Notes: a model not told the origin generated them from the letters alone. 64,000 nucleotides of DNA from Asanoa ishikariensis (GCF_900107455.1 NZ_FNQB01000001.1:2232001-2296000); one strand, 5' to 3'; counted from the first letter of the stretch, positions 1-9,348 are shown. Numbers and translations: made by a program.

Positions 1-2
1 GC

Positions 3-278
3 GCGGTCGACCGCGTTCGACTGATTCAGCAGCTGTACGTGGCAGGAATGACGAGCAGGACGATTGTGGGCCTGCTGCCGTCTTTCGAGACGGGCAAGGT
101 GGTGCCGGCGATGCTCGACCAACTGTCGGCCGAGCACAAACGCATCGACACGGAGATCAGCGGGCTCGTGGGTGCCCGCGACCGACTCGAGGCCATCATT
201 TCCAGGGCCACCACCGCCGGGAATGCGGGGCGGCCCTGTCACGACGAGGCGGTCGACCTCCCAGCAAGCCTCGGGTAG
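3..278 (+). CDS. MerR-family regulator, C-terminal part (runs off left edge)
   Basis: The open frame enters from the left edge and ends at 278. The visible residues read as the effector/dimerisation half of a MerR-type activator: a helix with LIQQLYVAGMTSRTI, then GLLPSF, then a coiled-coil segment (AEHKRIDTEISGLVGARDRL). This matches the usual order after the DNA-binding winged helix, which would lie outside the window. The short Cys/His-containing tail has no recognisable effector ligand set. The following 1.4 kb is decayed, so the gene may be the last intact piece of a disturbed locus or itself truncated. Confidence 0.6.
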   Translation, partial: AVDRVRLIQQLYVAGMTSRTIVGLLPSFETGKVVPAMLDQLSAEHKRIDTEISGLVGARDRLEAIISRATTAGNAGRPCHDEAVDLPASLG

Positions 279-419
279 CCACACGGACCACACCGGCATC
301 GTCAGAGCGGCCATCACCGTGGCCAGCCCATCGTGGCGAGTCCTGACCATCGCCGACCAACTACGCGAGATCGCCTCCGGCTACGACCGCAGCGCCGATC
401 GAGGCCGAACACGAGACAG

Positions 420-545
420 CCAGGCAGGCATACAACACCGACGGGATCGCGTAGCCGATCTGTTCCGTGCGGTTGCCCAGGTTGTCGATCGTCCACTTCG
501 TGCGGTACGCGCTGGACGAGCCGAGGCCGGAGCTGACCATGGAGC
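420..545 (-). pseudogene. YD/RHS-repeat-like fragment
   Basis: On the minus strand one frame reads YRTKWTIDNLGNRTEQIGYA, the kind of sequence seen in YD repeats of RHS-type polymorphic toxin proteins (aromatic-Asp, then LGNRT). Only about 40 residues are recognisable, with no start and no continuation. It is probably a relic; the match is short, so chance resemblance is possible. Confidence 0.3.
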
Positions 546-829
546 GGTTGCCAGTTTGTGAGTCCTACGACGCAGACATCGTTCGCTGTCGCGGCTCTCA
601 TACTCACCCGATGCTGGAACACGTCGACGATGAGATCGAGTAAACGCTGCGGGCCGTGGACTGGGCCAACCACCGCGCTGATCCTGCCGTGGTTATGGCC
701 GCGATCCGGCAACTGCGTCAGGTGCGACCAGCGCAGGAGAGCCAGGACACCTGCGACGAAGTCCTCGACGCCATCGGCCACAATCACTCGGGCTGGCTCC
801 CCATGCCAGGTCGAGGCTCGGGTCGGCGG

Positions 830-1244
830 CCCTGCAGGTCTCAGCTGGTTCTACCACGTTGACGACGCGTGGATGGGTTTGCAGGTGTTGACCGAGTACG
901 GCATCGCGGGCGACGTCCAACGAGCGAAGGCCCTGCATACCCGAGTGGAAGAAATCGCCATTTCGATCGCCAGTCGAGGCTCCTAAGAGTGGGTGTTGAC
1001 CGGTCTGGCCACCGCGGTCGCCGCCACCGGCGACTACGACCGAGCCGAACAGATCGTCCGATCCATTAGCAACCCGAACGTGCAGGCGGAAGCGCTGGCC
1101 GACCTGGCTGCAGTGGTTAATCCCGAGCGGAATCGAACTCTGATCGCTGATGCATTCACGCTCGGGCGGTGGACGATTCCTTTGCAGGCACTGGCTTGGA
1201 TTGACCCAACAACAATCCAGACCTTCGCGGACGAGTTTGAGTAG
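830..1244 (+). pseudogene. TPR-repeat protein, 3' remnant with in-frame stop
   Basis: The frame ending at 1244 contains LTGLATAVAATGDYDRAEQI followed by a helix with QAEALADLAAVV. This is the helix pair of a tetratricopeptide array in which each unit carries a GDxDRAE turn. The upstream part of the same frame has a second, weaker unit (IAGDVQRAKAL) and is cut by a TAA at 984-986. Intact relatives carry many tandem units; here at most two and the C-terminal cap remain, so this is a broken 3' end. Confidence 0.45.
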
Positions 1245-1259
1245 TCCTTTTCGAACTGT

Positions 1260-1410
1260 CAGCCCCGGCCCTGACCAGGGCCGTGTGGCGAACCATTGCT
1301 CGGGCACCCACTTCTCGTAGCTCTCCACGTCGGTGAACCCGAGCTCCGCGGCCAGGCGCATCGAACGGTCATTGGCGGTCTGGGTGCAGAGCACCACCCT
1401 TCGCTGGGAA
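1260..1410 (-). pseudogene. GNAT acetyltransferase, C-terminal remnant
   Basis: The minus strand reads RRVVLCTQTANDRSMRLAAE then LGFTDVESYEKWVPEQWF. This is the last beta strand and helix of a Gcn5-related acetyltransferase of the type that ends in EEWxxEQWF. The acetyl-CoA binding part should lie at higher coordinates, but that frame is broken near 1410-1450, so only the C-terminal 45-50 residues survive. Confidence 0.5.
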
Positions 1411-1679
1411 ACGCGCTGGCTACTACTACAGCGACATGGCCCTTTCCTGATGACGTGCGCCGCCCGCCGCAGATCCGTGGCGTGCGGCGCGCTCGTAGCT
1501 GCGGCCCGCCTCGGCGCCAACCGTCGGAGGGGAGGCGAGGCGGCCACGCCTCCACCTCAATGACCTGGGTGGCGGGTAGGCGCAGTCCGGAGCTGCGCGA
1601 ATGCCGTTCCGATCATGCCGCACCAACCGTGGGAACTGTTGCCATCCCGTGTGCAGAGCAAAGCCGCTCCGAGGGCACA

Positions 1680-2387
1680 ATGACCGGCGTGCCCATCGCC
1701 GCTCTGCGGGACGTCTGTCTCGACGCCACCGACGCGCTGATGCTCGCCCGCTTCTGGTCGGCCGCGCTCGGCGCGAGCTTCCACGACAACGGCGACAAGT
1801 CCGCGCGGATCGAGCAGGTCCGGCCCGGCGACCTGAGCATCTGGGTCGACCCCGTGCCCGAGCCGCGGACCGGCAGGACCCGGGTCCACCTCGACCTGCG
1901 GCTGCCCACCGCCGACCCGGCACCGCTGGTCGCGGCCGGCGCGACCGTGGTGCGCGCGCCCGACGACGAGATCTCCTGGTGGGTGCTGGCCGACCCGGAC
2001 GGCAACCAGTTCTGCGCGTTCCCGCCCCGGCCCGACGCCGCGCCGGCGGCCGTCGAGGTCTACGAGCTCGTGGTCGACTGCGTCGATTCGGCCGCCCAGG
2101 CGGCCTGGTGGGCGTCGATCACCGGCGGGCGGGTCGATGTCGGTGCAAGCGGGTCCTCCTCGGTGGTCGGCGCCGCCGGCGTGGAGTGGGAGCGCTGGGT
2201 CTTCTGCCCGGTCCCCGAGCGCAAGACGGTGAAGAACCGGATGCACTGGGACGTCAACCTCACCGCGGCCGACCCGGGTGAGCTCGTGGCGGCCGGCGCC
2301 CGCGTGCTCCGCGAGCCCGACGACGTGATCTCCTGGTGGATCATGGCCGACCGCGAGGGCAACGAGTTCTGCGCCTTCGTTCCTTAG
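1680..2387 (+). CDS. Two-domain VOC (glyoxalase/bleomycin-resistance fold) protein
   Basis: The 235-residue protein has two tandem vicinal-oxygen-chelate halves. Each begins with a short strand containing a D (CLDATDALMLARFW; CVDSAAQAAWW) and ends with a matching pair, PDDEISWWVLADPDGNQFCAF and PDDVISWWIMADREGNEFCA. This subfamily (glyoxalase-like domain, often annotated as glyoxalase/dioxygenase) usually has no known substrate. The clear metal-ligand His/Glu pattern of true glyoxalase I is not evident, so catalysis is unproven. The ATG at 1680 was chosen because the upstream frame has no family similarity. It ends 14 bases before the sirtuin gene on the same strand, so the two may be cotranscribed. 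Confidence 0.8.
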   Translation: MTGVPIAALRDVCLDATDALMLARFWSAALGASFHDNGDKSARIEQVRPGDLSIWVDPVPEPRTGRTRVHLDLRLPTADPAPLVAAGATVVRAPDDEISWWVLADPDGNQFCAFPPRPDAAPAAVEVYELVVDCVDSAAQAAWWASITGGRVDVGASGSSSVVGAAGVEWERWVFCPVPERKTVKNRMHWDVNLTAADPGELVAAGARVLREPDDVISWWIMADREGNEFCAFVP

Positions 2388-2401
2388 GGCACCATTGACG
2401 C

Positions 2402-3256
2402 GTGCCCGACCCGCTGTCCGCCTTGATCGACCTGGTGGCCGAAGGTGGCGTCGCCGTGCTGAGCGGCGCCGGCCTGTCCACCGAATCCGGCATTCCCGAC
2501 TACCGCGGCCCGACCGGGTCAGCACGGAAGTTCGCGCCGATGACCTACCAGACCTTCACCCGCGACACGGCGGCCCGGCAGCGCTACTGGGCACGCAGCT
2601 ACGTCGGCTGGCAGGTGATCGGCCGGGCGGAGCCCAACGCCGGCCACCGCGCCGTCGCCGGGCTCCAGAGCGCCGGGCTGGTCTCGGCGGTGCTCACCCA
2701 GAACGTCGACGGCCTCCACCAGGCGGCCGGCGCCCGCGACGTGATCGAGCTGCACGGCAGCATCGACCGGGTCGTCTGCCTCGACTGCGGCCAGACCACC
2801 GGCCGGGCCGAGCTCGACGCGCGGCTGCGGGCGGCCAACCCGGCGTTCGCCGCGCTCGCCGCGGCCGTCAACCCGGACGGCGACGCCGACCTCGACGACG
2901 CCTCCGTCGACGCGTTCCGGCCCGTCGACTGCGCCCGCTGTCGGACCGGGGTGCTCAAGCCCGACGTGGTCTTCTTCGGCGAGACCGTGCCGGCCGCGCG
3001 GGTCGACCGCTGCTTCGCCTCGGTGGCCGGCGCCCGGCTGCTGCTCGTGCTCGGCTCGTCGTTGACGGTGATGTCCGGGCGCCGTTTCGTGCTGCGCGCG
3101 GCCAAGCTGGGCATCCCGGTCGCGATCGTCAACCAGGGACCGACCCGGGGCGACGCGTACGCGGCCGTCAAGGTCGATGCCCCGCTCGGCACCGCCCTCC
3201 CGGCGCTGGCTGACGCGCTGACCCTCGCTCAGTCCGGCAGGTCGAACGAGCCGTAG
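2402..3256 (+). CDS. Sir2-family NAD-dependent protein deacylase (sirtuin)
   Basis: A 284-residue cytoplasmic sirtuin that would remove acyl groups from protein lysines using NAD. The signatures appear in order: SGAGLSTESGIPDYRG (NAD-binding loop), TQNVDGLHQAAG, the catalytic His in ELHGSID, a zinc-binding module with CLDC and CARC, then VLGSSLTVMSG and IVNQGPT. The TESGIPDYR form resembles the SIRT4-like class. The start is the GTG at 2402, 14 bases after the VOC gene stop. The 3' end overlaps the convergent reductase-like gene by 28 bases. Confidence 0.9.
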   Translation: MPDPLSALIDLVAEGGVAVLSGAGLSTESGIPDYRGPTGSARKFAPMTYQTFTRDTAARQRYWARSYVGWQVIGRAEPNAGHRAVAGLQSAGLVSAVLTQNVDGLHQAAGARDVIELHGSIDRVVCLDCGQTTGRAELDARLRAANPAFAALAAAVNPDGDADLDDASVDAFRPVDCARCRTGVLKPDVVFFGETVPAARVDRCFASVAGARLLLVLGSSLTVMSGRRFVLRAAKLGIPVAIVNQGPTRGDAYAAVKVDAPLGTALPALADALTLAQSGRSNEP

Positions 3257-3852
3257 ACGGCCCGGCCCGTCGGCCGGTAGACGTTGATCACGATGCCGGT
3301 GTCGGTGGTCCGGTGGTGCACCAGCTCCAGCCCCGTGGGCAGGCCCAGCACGTCGAACAGCCGCGCACCGTCGCCGACCACCACCGGCAGGGTCAGCAGC
3401 CGGTACTCGTCGACCAGGTCGTGCGACATCAGGTAGCGCGCGAGCTCGCCGCTGCCGTGCACCTGCAGCTCGCGGCCCGGCCGTTCCTTGAGCGCGGCCA
3501 CCGCGTCCGCGACCTCGTCGACGATCACCGTGACCGGCTCCCACTCCGCCGTGGTCAGCGAGCGCGAGGCGACGTACTTGTGCAGCGCGTTGAGCCGGCC
3601 GGCGATCGGGTGGTCGGCGTCGGTCACCGTCGGCCAGTACGAGGCGAAGATCTCGTACGTGCGGCGGCCGAGCAGGAACGCCTCCGCCCGGTCGTACACC
3701 TCGCCCATGAACGTGTTCATGCCCTCGTCGGCGTACGGGACCATCCAGCCGCCCCGGGCGAAGCCCCCGGTGGTGTCCTCGGTCGGCGCCCCCGGCGCCT
3801 GCATGACCCCGTCCACCGAGAGGAGCGTGGTCAGCGTGAGCTCCATGGCCAT
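3229..3852 (-). CDS. RibD C-terminal / dihydrofolate-reductase-like protein
   Basis: The 207-residue protein has the RibD-C (DHFR-like) fold that binds NADPH. It shows an N-terminal strand LTTLLSVDGVMQAPG, the central FLLGRRTYEIFASYWP segment, and a C-terminal ELQVHGSGELARYLMSHDLV followed by LPVVVGDGARLF. These are typical of the stand-alone YyaP/YwjB-like family, whose substrate is generally unknown. The start has GGAGAGGA upstream; two ATGs six bases apart (3852 and 3846) are both possible. It converges on and overlaps the sirtuin gene by 28 bases. Confidence 0.85.
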   Translation of the reverse strand: MAMELTLTTLLSVDGVMQAPGAPTEDTTGGFARGGWMVPYADEGMNTFMGEVYDRAEAFLLGRRTYEIFASYWPTVTDADHPIAGRLNALHKYVASRSLTTAEWEPVTVIVDEVADAVAALKERPGRELQVHGSGELARYLMSHDLVDEYRLLTLPVVVGDGARLFDVLGLPTGLELVHHRTTDTGIVINVYRPTGRAVYGSFDLPD

Positions 3853-3885
3853 GCTCCTCTCCGGGCGGGTTCGCTCCCTTCGACC

Positions 3886-4503
3886 CTATTCGCAGACCAC
3901 CCCGTCGTTGTCGCCATCGCGATACCAGCCGTACTCGGTCTCGCCGCGCCGATACGGGCCGTAGCCGTGCGCGATCGCGTCCTTGCAGGTGTCGAAGCGC
4001 GGGTCGGTGGTCGGCTGTTCGACCTTGGGTTTCGGCTTCGGTGGCGGGTTCGGTGCGTCGCCGCCGTTCGCCCTGGTCGCGCTCTCGCAGGCGACGCCGT
4101 CGCGGTCGGCGTCCAGGCCGGCCCGGTAGCCCGGTCGGCCCTTGCGCAGCGGCGCCTTGCCGGCGGCCCGGACGGCGGCACAGTTGGCGTAGCTGACCGG
4201 TGCGGGGCTGGGCTCGGTGGTGGGTTCGGCCGGTGCCGTGGGTTCGGGGTCGCTGGTCGGGTCGGCCGGGGGTGTCGGGTCGGCGGTCGTCGGCGCCGGG
4301 TCAGTGGCAGCGGCGGTGTTCGGCGCGACCACGGCCGCCTGGCGCTCGGCCGAGGGGCCGTCGTCGCCGGGCAGCAGAGCGACGAATCCGGCGGCGCCCC
4401 CGCAGCAGAGCAGCAGGCAGGCGCCGAGAATCACGCCGACCCGGCGGAGCGGGGAGAGCCTGGTGAACCAGTTGGACGCCACTGGCGGGGGAGGGTAGGA
4501 CAT
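3886..4503 (-). CDS. Membrane-anchored protein with two excalibur calcium-binding domains
   Basis: Starting at the ATG at 4503 (MSYPPPP), the protein has 205 residues: a short cytoplasmic Pro-rich N terminus, one hydrophobic segment (about 22-46), a long Pro/Thr/Glu-rich extracellular spacer, and two excalibur units. Each unit has the paired Cys and a calcium-loop-like acidic motif: YANCAAVRAAGKAPL with DADRDGVACE, and FDTCKDAIAHGYGPY with RDGDNDGVVCE. The family is exported and probably cell-wall associated. The 74 residues upstream of 4503 in the open frame are low-similarity read-through. Transcription may continue from, or be independent of, the neighbouring reductase gene. Confidence 0.8.
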   Translation of the reverse strand: MSYPPPPVASNWFTRLSPLRRVGVILGACLLLCCGGAAGFVALLPGDDGPSAERQAAVVAPNTAAATDPAPTTADPTPPADPTSDPEPTAPAEPTTEPSPAPVSYANCAAVRAAGKAPLRKGRPGYRAGLDADRDGVACESATRANGGDAPNPPPKPKPKVEQPTTDPRFDTCKDAIAHGYGPYRRGETEYGWYRDGDNDGVVCE

Positions 4504-4666
4504 CGCGCCAGTCTCGCCGCCGGCCGGCGCGGCGGGCATGGACCGACCCGGCCGACCGGGCCGATGATCGTCCGTGGCCGGGACCAGCAGGCGGAGCCGT
4601 CGGCTGACACCCGGTGACGGAGCGTGAACCCGGAATGTTCGCGCGGAGATGGGGGACAATTCGGTT

Positions 4667-5407
4667 ATGAGCGACGTTCTGGTCACCGGGGGCACCGGAA
4701 ACCTGGGCCGGGTGGTGTGCGACAAGCTGCGGGAGTCGGGTCACGAGGTGCGGGTGCTCAGCCGGCGGCCGCAGCCGGGCCAGTCCGTCCGGGGCGACCT
4801 GCGCACCGGCGAGGGCATACCGGCCGCCGTCGAGGGAATCCGGACGGTCTTCCACCTGGCCACCGCACCGCGCGGCGACGTCGAGGCGACCTCGCGGCTG
4901 ATCGCGGCGATCGGCCCCGGCGACACCCACCTGGTCTTCACCTCGGTCGTCGGCGTCGACCAGATCCCGCTCGCCTACTACACCGCCAAGGCCGAGTGCG
5001 AGCGGCTGATCGAGACCTCCGGGCTGCCGTTCACGATCCAGCGGGCCACCCAGTTCCACAGCCTGCTGCTCCGCGGGTTCCACCTGCAGCGCCGGATCCC
5101 GGTCCCGATGGTGTTCGCGCCCAACTGCGACTTCCAGCCGATCGACGTGCACGACGTCGCCGACCGCCTGGTCGAGCACGTCGACGCGGGGCCGCGGGAG
5201 CGGGTGCCGGACATCGGCGGCCCCGAGGTCCGCTCGGCCCGCTCGCTGGCCCAGTCCTACCTGACCGTGTCCGGCCGGCACCGCCGGGTCGTCGGCGTCG
5301 CCCTGCCTGGCCGGATCTACTCCGCCTTCCACGCCGGCGCGCACCTGACCCCCGACCACGCGCACGCGGGCCTGACCTTCGAGGACTTCCTCGCCGAGCG
5401 GTTCTAG
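4667..5407 (+). CDS. NAD(P)-binding NmrA-like / atypical SDR protein
   Basis: The 246-residue Rossmann protein begins VLVTGGTGNLGRVVCDKL (a TGxxGxxG dinucleotide loop) and has VFTSVVGVD and YYTAKAECERLIETSGL, where YxxxK is the usual atypical-SDR Tyr/Lys pair. The family includes NmrA-like redox sensors and NAD(P)H:quinone oxidoreductase-like enzymes; the substrate is unknown. The ATG at 4667 is preferred over 4649 because a GGGGGA lies at 4651-4656 at normal spacing. It is divergent from the excalibur gene and overlaps the stop of the convergent NACHT/WD40 gene by 4 bases. Confidence 0.82.
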   Translation: MSDVLVTGGTGNLGRVVCDKLRESGHEVRVLSRRPQPGQSVRGDLRTGEGIPAAVEGIRTVFHLATAPRGDVEATSRLIAAIGPGDTHLVFTSVVGVDQIPLAYYTAKAECERLIETSGLPFTIQRATQFHSLLLRGFHLQRRIPVPMVFAPNCDFQPIDVHDVADRLVEHVDAGPRERVPDIGGPEVRSARSLAQSYLTVSGRHRRVVGVALPGRIYSAFHAGAHLTPDHAHAGLTFEDFLAERF

Positions 5408-8400
5408 ACGGCCAGACCCAGTAGCCCGCGGTCAAGACCGATGACCAGGGTGCCGGCGGCGTACGCGCAGGACAGCGCGCGATGGTGCACCGGGATCGCG
5501 CGGACGCAGCGGCCGGTGACCGGATCCCAGAGCCGCACCGTCCGGTCCAGGCTGGTCGAGGCGACCAACTGCCGCCCGCCGGGCACCGGCAACGCGCAGA
5601 CCCCCGTCACCGCGGCCGTGTGCCCGGCCAGCACGTGGTGCGGGCGCCCGTCGGCCGGATGCCAGAGCCGGACCGTGCCGTCCGCGCCACCGGAGACCAG
5701 CAGGTCGCGGTCGTCGGCGGTGACCGTGCCGAGCGCGTCGACGGCGTCGGTGTGCGCGAGCTGCTGCCAGCGGGTGCCGCCGTCGAGGTCCCAGAGCCGG
5801 ACCGTGCCGTCCTTGTCGGCGGAGGCCAGCAGCTCGCGGCCGCCGAGCCGCACCGTGGTCAGCGCGGTCACCCAGCTTCGGTGGCCGAGTAGCACTCCGT
5901 AGGGCGATCCGTCGCGCGGGTTCCACAGCCGCACCGTGTCGTCGTCGGCGCCGGTCGCGACCAGCACCAGCCCGCCGGCGTTGACCGCGCAGATCGCGTT
6001 GACCCGCTCGTGGTGGTCGGCGAGCTCCGGACCGGCGCTGCCGTCGCGCAGGTCCCAGAGCCGCACCACGTGGTCGTCGCCGCCGGTGGCCAGCAGCGGC
6101 GCGTCGGCGTCGGGCACCGCGCAGACCGACGTGACCGCGCCCTCCCGGACCGGCAGGCGGGCCAGTGCGGCGCCGTTGGCCGGGTCCCAGATGCGCACGG
6201 TGCCGTCGGTGCCGGTGGACACCACCGCCGTGCCGCCGCGGAACGGCACCGCACGTACGGCGGCCACCGGACCCAGCCGGCCGCCGGCCAGCACCGACTC
6301 GGCCTGCCGGGTCACCGGGTCCCAGAGCCGGACCGTGCCGTCGTCGCCCGCGGTCGCGAGCAGGTCGCGGTCGCGGACCCGCAGTGTGCACACGGCGCGG
6401 ATCCAGCTCACGTCGCCGCGCAGGCTCGGCCGGGGCGTGCCGCTGCGGGCGTCCCAGAGGTGCAGCACGCCGCTCTCGTCCGTGGCGGTGAGCAGGACGG
6501 TGCCGTCGACCTCGACCGTGCACAGGTCCGTCAGCGGACCGGCCTGCGGGTCGATCGCGCTGAGCAGGTCGCCGGTCAGCGGGTTCCAGAGCCGCACCAC
6601 GCCGTCGTAACCGGCCGACGCCAACGCCACGCCGCCGCCGGCCCGCACCGCGCAGAGCGTGGTGGCCCAGCCGTCGTGCGCGACCACCGCGGTGGTGCAG
6701 GCGCCGGTCACCGGGTCCCAGAGTGCGATCACGCCGTCGAAGCCGGTCGCCGCGACGAGGCCGTGCGGCCCGACCGGCAGGTGGGTGACCGCCGTGGCCC
6801 AGCCGCCGAACCCGGTCAGCGAGTGCACGAGCGTGCCGTCGGCGGGGTTCCAGATCCGCACGGTGCGGTCGTCGCTCGCGGACGCCAGCAGCGTCGCCGC
6901 GCCGGGGACCGGCACCGCGCAGAGGTTGCGGACCCAGTCGGAATGACCGGTCAGGGTACGCAGGTGCGCGCCCGTGCCCGCGTGCCAGACGCCGATGGTG
7001 CCGTCGTGGCCGGCGGTGGCGAGCAGCGTGCCGTCCTCGACCTCGACCGCCCACACGCCGCGTACCCCGTCGGCATGCCCGGCCAGCACCCGCTCCACCC
7101 GGCCGGTCAGCGGGTCCCAGATCCGGACGGTGCCGTCCGCGCCGGCGGAGGCGAGGAAGTCGCGCCCGTCCATGGGCACGGCGCAGACGTCGTACACGGC
7201 GTCGGAATGTCCTTCTAGGACGGTCCGTTCGAGTCGCGGCGGGGTGTGCGCCCAGCGCGCCCGGTAGGCGGCGTCCTCCGTGACGGGCGCGCTGCCCAGC
7301 CGGTCGAGCCGGTCGACGACCGAGAACAGCGCCGCCCGCTCGGCCGGTGCGGCGTGCGCGGCCAGCGGCGTCCGGCGCAGCAACTGGACGCGGGCCAGCC
7401 CTTCGCGGGTGTCGGCCACCTCGGCGGCGGAGAGCAGACCGGCGAGATGGGCGTGCAGCACGTACGCGTCGTCGTTGAGCAAGGTGTCGACCAGGCCGGC
7501 CCGGTCGGCGTGCCGGGGCAGCATGCCGAGCAGGTAGTCGGGCGCCGAGGCCCAGCCGGCCGCGTGGCCGTGCCGGACCCAGGCGTAGAGCAGGTCGCGC
7601 TCGTCGTCGGCGCGGGCCGCCACCGTCGCGCGCGCGGCCAGCAGCGCGTCGTCGAGCGCCCGGTGCCGCAGCCGGTAGACGCCGGATGGCCCGTGTTCGC
7701 TGCTGCCGTGCTCGACCTGTCCGTGCTCGACCAGGGATGTGGTGGCCTGGGCGAAGGCGGCCAGGTCGTCGTCGGTGACGCGGCCGCCGAGCGCCTCGAT
7801 CGCGACCCGCCAGAGCCGCAGCGGCAGCCCGGGCGGCTCGGCGAAGGACAGCGCGGTCAGCGCCAGCCGGGCCGAGGTGGCGCCGGCGGGGGAGACGCCG
7901 CCCAGGTAGGCGTCGAGCGCCTCGGCGACGGACGCGGTGGACGCGACCCGGTGCGGGTCGACCGGCACGGCGTCGTTGCGGCCGTGCGCCCCGGCGACCA
8001 GGCCGGCGACGAGGAAGTTGCCGCCGGCCAGCGTGGCGATCCGGCGGGAGACCGGCTCGGCCCGCTCGGCGTCGGCGTACGGGTTGTCGGCGCGACCCTT
8101 GCTCTCCAGCCGCAGGGTGGCCATCGCGTGCGTGGCGAGGTCGGCCATGTTGACGTGCTCGGCCGAGTCGAGGTCGACCACGTCCGCGGCGGCCCCGAAC
8201 GCGCCCAGCAGGTCGCCCTGCTCGTCGGTCGGCCGGGTGCCGACGACGACCCGCACGCCGAGCAGGTCGCCCTGTTCCGCCAGCGGCACGAGCACCGTGC
8301 GGATGAGCTCCCGGGCCTGCGTGGGGGAGGCCGCCTCGTCGAGCGCGTCGATCACCAGGTTGAACCGGTCCGGCCGGGTGGCGAGCCGGTCGCGCAGGTG

Positions 8401-9348
8401 GGGCAGGAGGTCGCCGGGTACGGCGGGCAGCGCCGCCGACGCCGCGACGGCGATCTCGGTGGCCACCGCCAGGGCGTCCTTGCCGGCGGCGTGCACGGCG
8501 CAGGCGACGCTGCCCCGCGCGGCGGTGTCGCCGGGATCGAGCCGGGCCGCGGCGGCGTCGGCGGCGGTCACGATCCGGCCGAGCACGGCCGACTTGCCGA
8601 CCCCCGGAGCACCGGTGACCACCAGCAGGCGGCCGTCCGGACCGGGCCGGTCGAGCCAGTCGCCGACCACCCGCAGCACGGCGGCGCGGCCGCGGAACCC
8701 GTCTGTCCGGGTCCAGCCCCAGGCGGCGACGGCCTGTTCGCCGGCCGCGTCGAGCCGCCAGCCGGCCAGCGCGCCGAGCTTGAGGTCCGGCAGCGCGTCG
8801 CCGAGGCCGGTGGCGCGACCGTCACCACCGGCCGGACCCGCGGTGGCCGCCTGGACGACCAGCCCGACCACCGCCTGATAGTCGGGGGACCACAGCGGCG
8901 CGCCCGCGAACCCGGGCGCCAGACCGGTGCTGACGAGGCGGACCTGGCCGGTGTCGAACGGGTCGCCGACGGTGCCCTGTGCCGGGCGGCCGGCCGGGTC
9001 GTGGTCCGGGAAGCCGAACGACCACCACGGTCGGCCGGCGAGCTTGGCGAGCGGCGCGAGCCTTACCCGGGCGGGCCGCACCGGGTCGGGCACCGGGCCG
9101 TCGAGCGCGAGCAGGGCGAGGTCGGAGTCGCTGCCCTGGACCACCTGGCGGACCCGCGTGCGACCGAGCCCGGCCAGCGGAAAGCCGACCCAGAGCTCGT
9201 CGCGCGGCCGGCCACCGGACCGAACCAGTTGCGCGCAGGTGAGCACCCGGTCGGGCGCGACGACCACGCCGGCACCGATCGGCGTGGGGCTCTCCGCCGA
9301 CCCGTGGATCGCCACGACCCAGGGGAAGCTCGGCGGTGCGGCCCTCAT
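5404..9348 (-). CDS. Trypsin-like pseudo-protease / NACHT NTPase / 14-blade WD40 protein
   Basis: The 1314-residue protein has three parts. Residues 1-225 form a trypsin-fold domain, but the usual TCAHV is TCAQL (Gln40 at the His position) and the usual GxSGAP is GFAGAP (Ala148 at the Ser position); the Asp region (SDSDLALL) remains. Residues about 228-700 form a STAND/NACHT module with Walker A GAPGVGKS (246-253) and Walker B LVIDALDEA (331-339). From about 760 to the end come 14 WD40-type units (DGTVRIWDP and variants), the last one incomplete, enough for two seven-blade propellers. STAND proteins of this architecture sense a ligand through the propeller and oligomerise on NTP binding. The N-terminal effector looks catalytically dead, so it may act as an adaptor. 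Start ATG 9348 has GGGGAGGAG upstream. It is divergent from 9596. Confidence 0.9.
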   Translation of the reverse strand: MRAAPPSFPWVVAIHGSAESPTPIGAGVVVAPDRVLTCAQLVRSGGRPRDELWVGFPLAGLGRTRVRQVVQGSDSDLALLALDGPVPDPVRPARVRLAPLAKLAGRPWWSFGFPDHDPAGRPAQGTVGDPFDTGQVRLVSTGLAPGFAGAPLWSPDYQAVVGLVVQAATAGPAGGDGRATGLGDALPDLKLGALAGWRLDAAGEQAVAAWGWTRTDGFRGRAAVLRVVGDWLDRPGPDGRLLVVTGAPGVGKSAVLGRIVTAADAAAARLDPGDTAARGSVACAVHAAGKDALAVATEIAVAASAALPAVPGDLLPHLRDRLATRPDRFNLVIDALDEAASPTQARELIRTVLVPLAEQGDLLGVRVVVGTRPTDEQGDLLGAFGAAADVVDLDSAEHVNMADLATHAMATLRLESKGRADNPYADAERAEPVSRRIATLAGGNFLVAGLVAGAHGRNDAVPVDPHRVASTASVAEALDAYLGGVSPAGATSARLALTALSFAEPPGLPLRLWRVAIEALGGRVTDDDLAAFAQATTSLVEHGQVEHGSSEHGPSGVYRLRHRALDDALLAARATVAARADDERDLLYAWVRHGHAAGWASAPDYLLGMLPRHADRAGLVDTLLNDDAYVLHAHLAGLLSAAEVADTREGLARVQLLRRTPLAAHAAPAERAALFSVVDRLDRLGSAPVTEDAAYRARWAHTPPRLERTVLEGHSDAVYDVCAVPMDGRDFLASAGADGTVRIWDPLTGRVERVLAGHADGVRGVWAVEVEDGTLLATAGHDGTIGVWHAGTGAHLRTLTGHSDWVRNLCAVPVPGAATLLASASDDRTVRIWNPADGTLVHSLTGFGGWATAVTHLPVGPHGLVAATGFDGVIALWDPVTGACTTAVVAHDGWATTLCAVRAGGGVALASAGYDGVVRLWNPLTGDLLSAIDPQAGPLTDLCTVEVDGTVLLTATDESGVLHLWDARSGTPRPSLRGDVSWIRAVCTLRVRDRDLLATAGDDGTVRLWDPVTRQAESVLAGGRLGPVAAVRAVPFRGGTAVVSTGTDGTVRIWDPANGAALARLPVREGAVTSVCAVPDADAPLLATGGDDHVVRLWDLRDGSAGPELADHHERVNAICAVNAGGLVLVATGADDDTVRLWNPRDGSPYGVLLGHRSWVTALTTVRLGGRELLASADKDGTVRLWDLDGGTRWQQLAHTDAVDALGTVTADDRDLLVSGGADGTVRLWHPADGRPHHVLAGHTAAVTGVCALPVPGGRQLVASTSLDRTVRLWDPVTGRCVRAIPVHHRALSCAYAAGTLVIGLDRGLLGLAV

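Larger units (their letters stand above)
279..1679. other. 1.4-kb decayed region with gene remnants only
   Basis: No intact gene is convincing here. Long open frames on both strands lack family resemblance and are what high GC produces by chance. Three remnants can be recognised (YD-repeat-like, TPR-like, acetyltransferase-like) and are listed separately. Confidence 0.55.
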
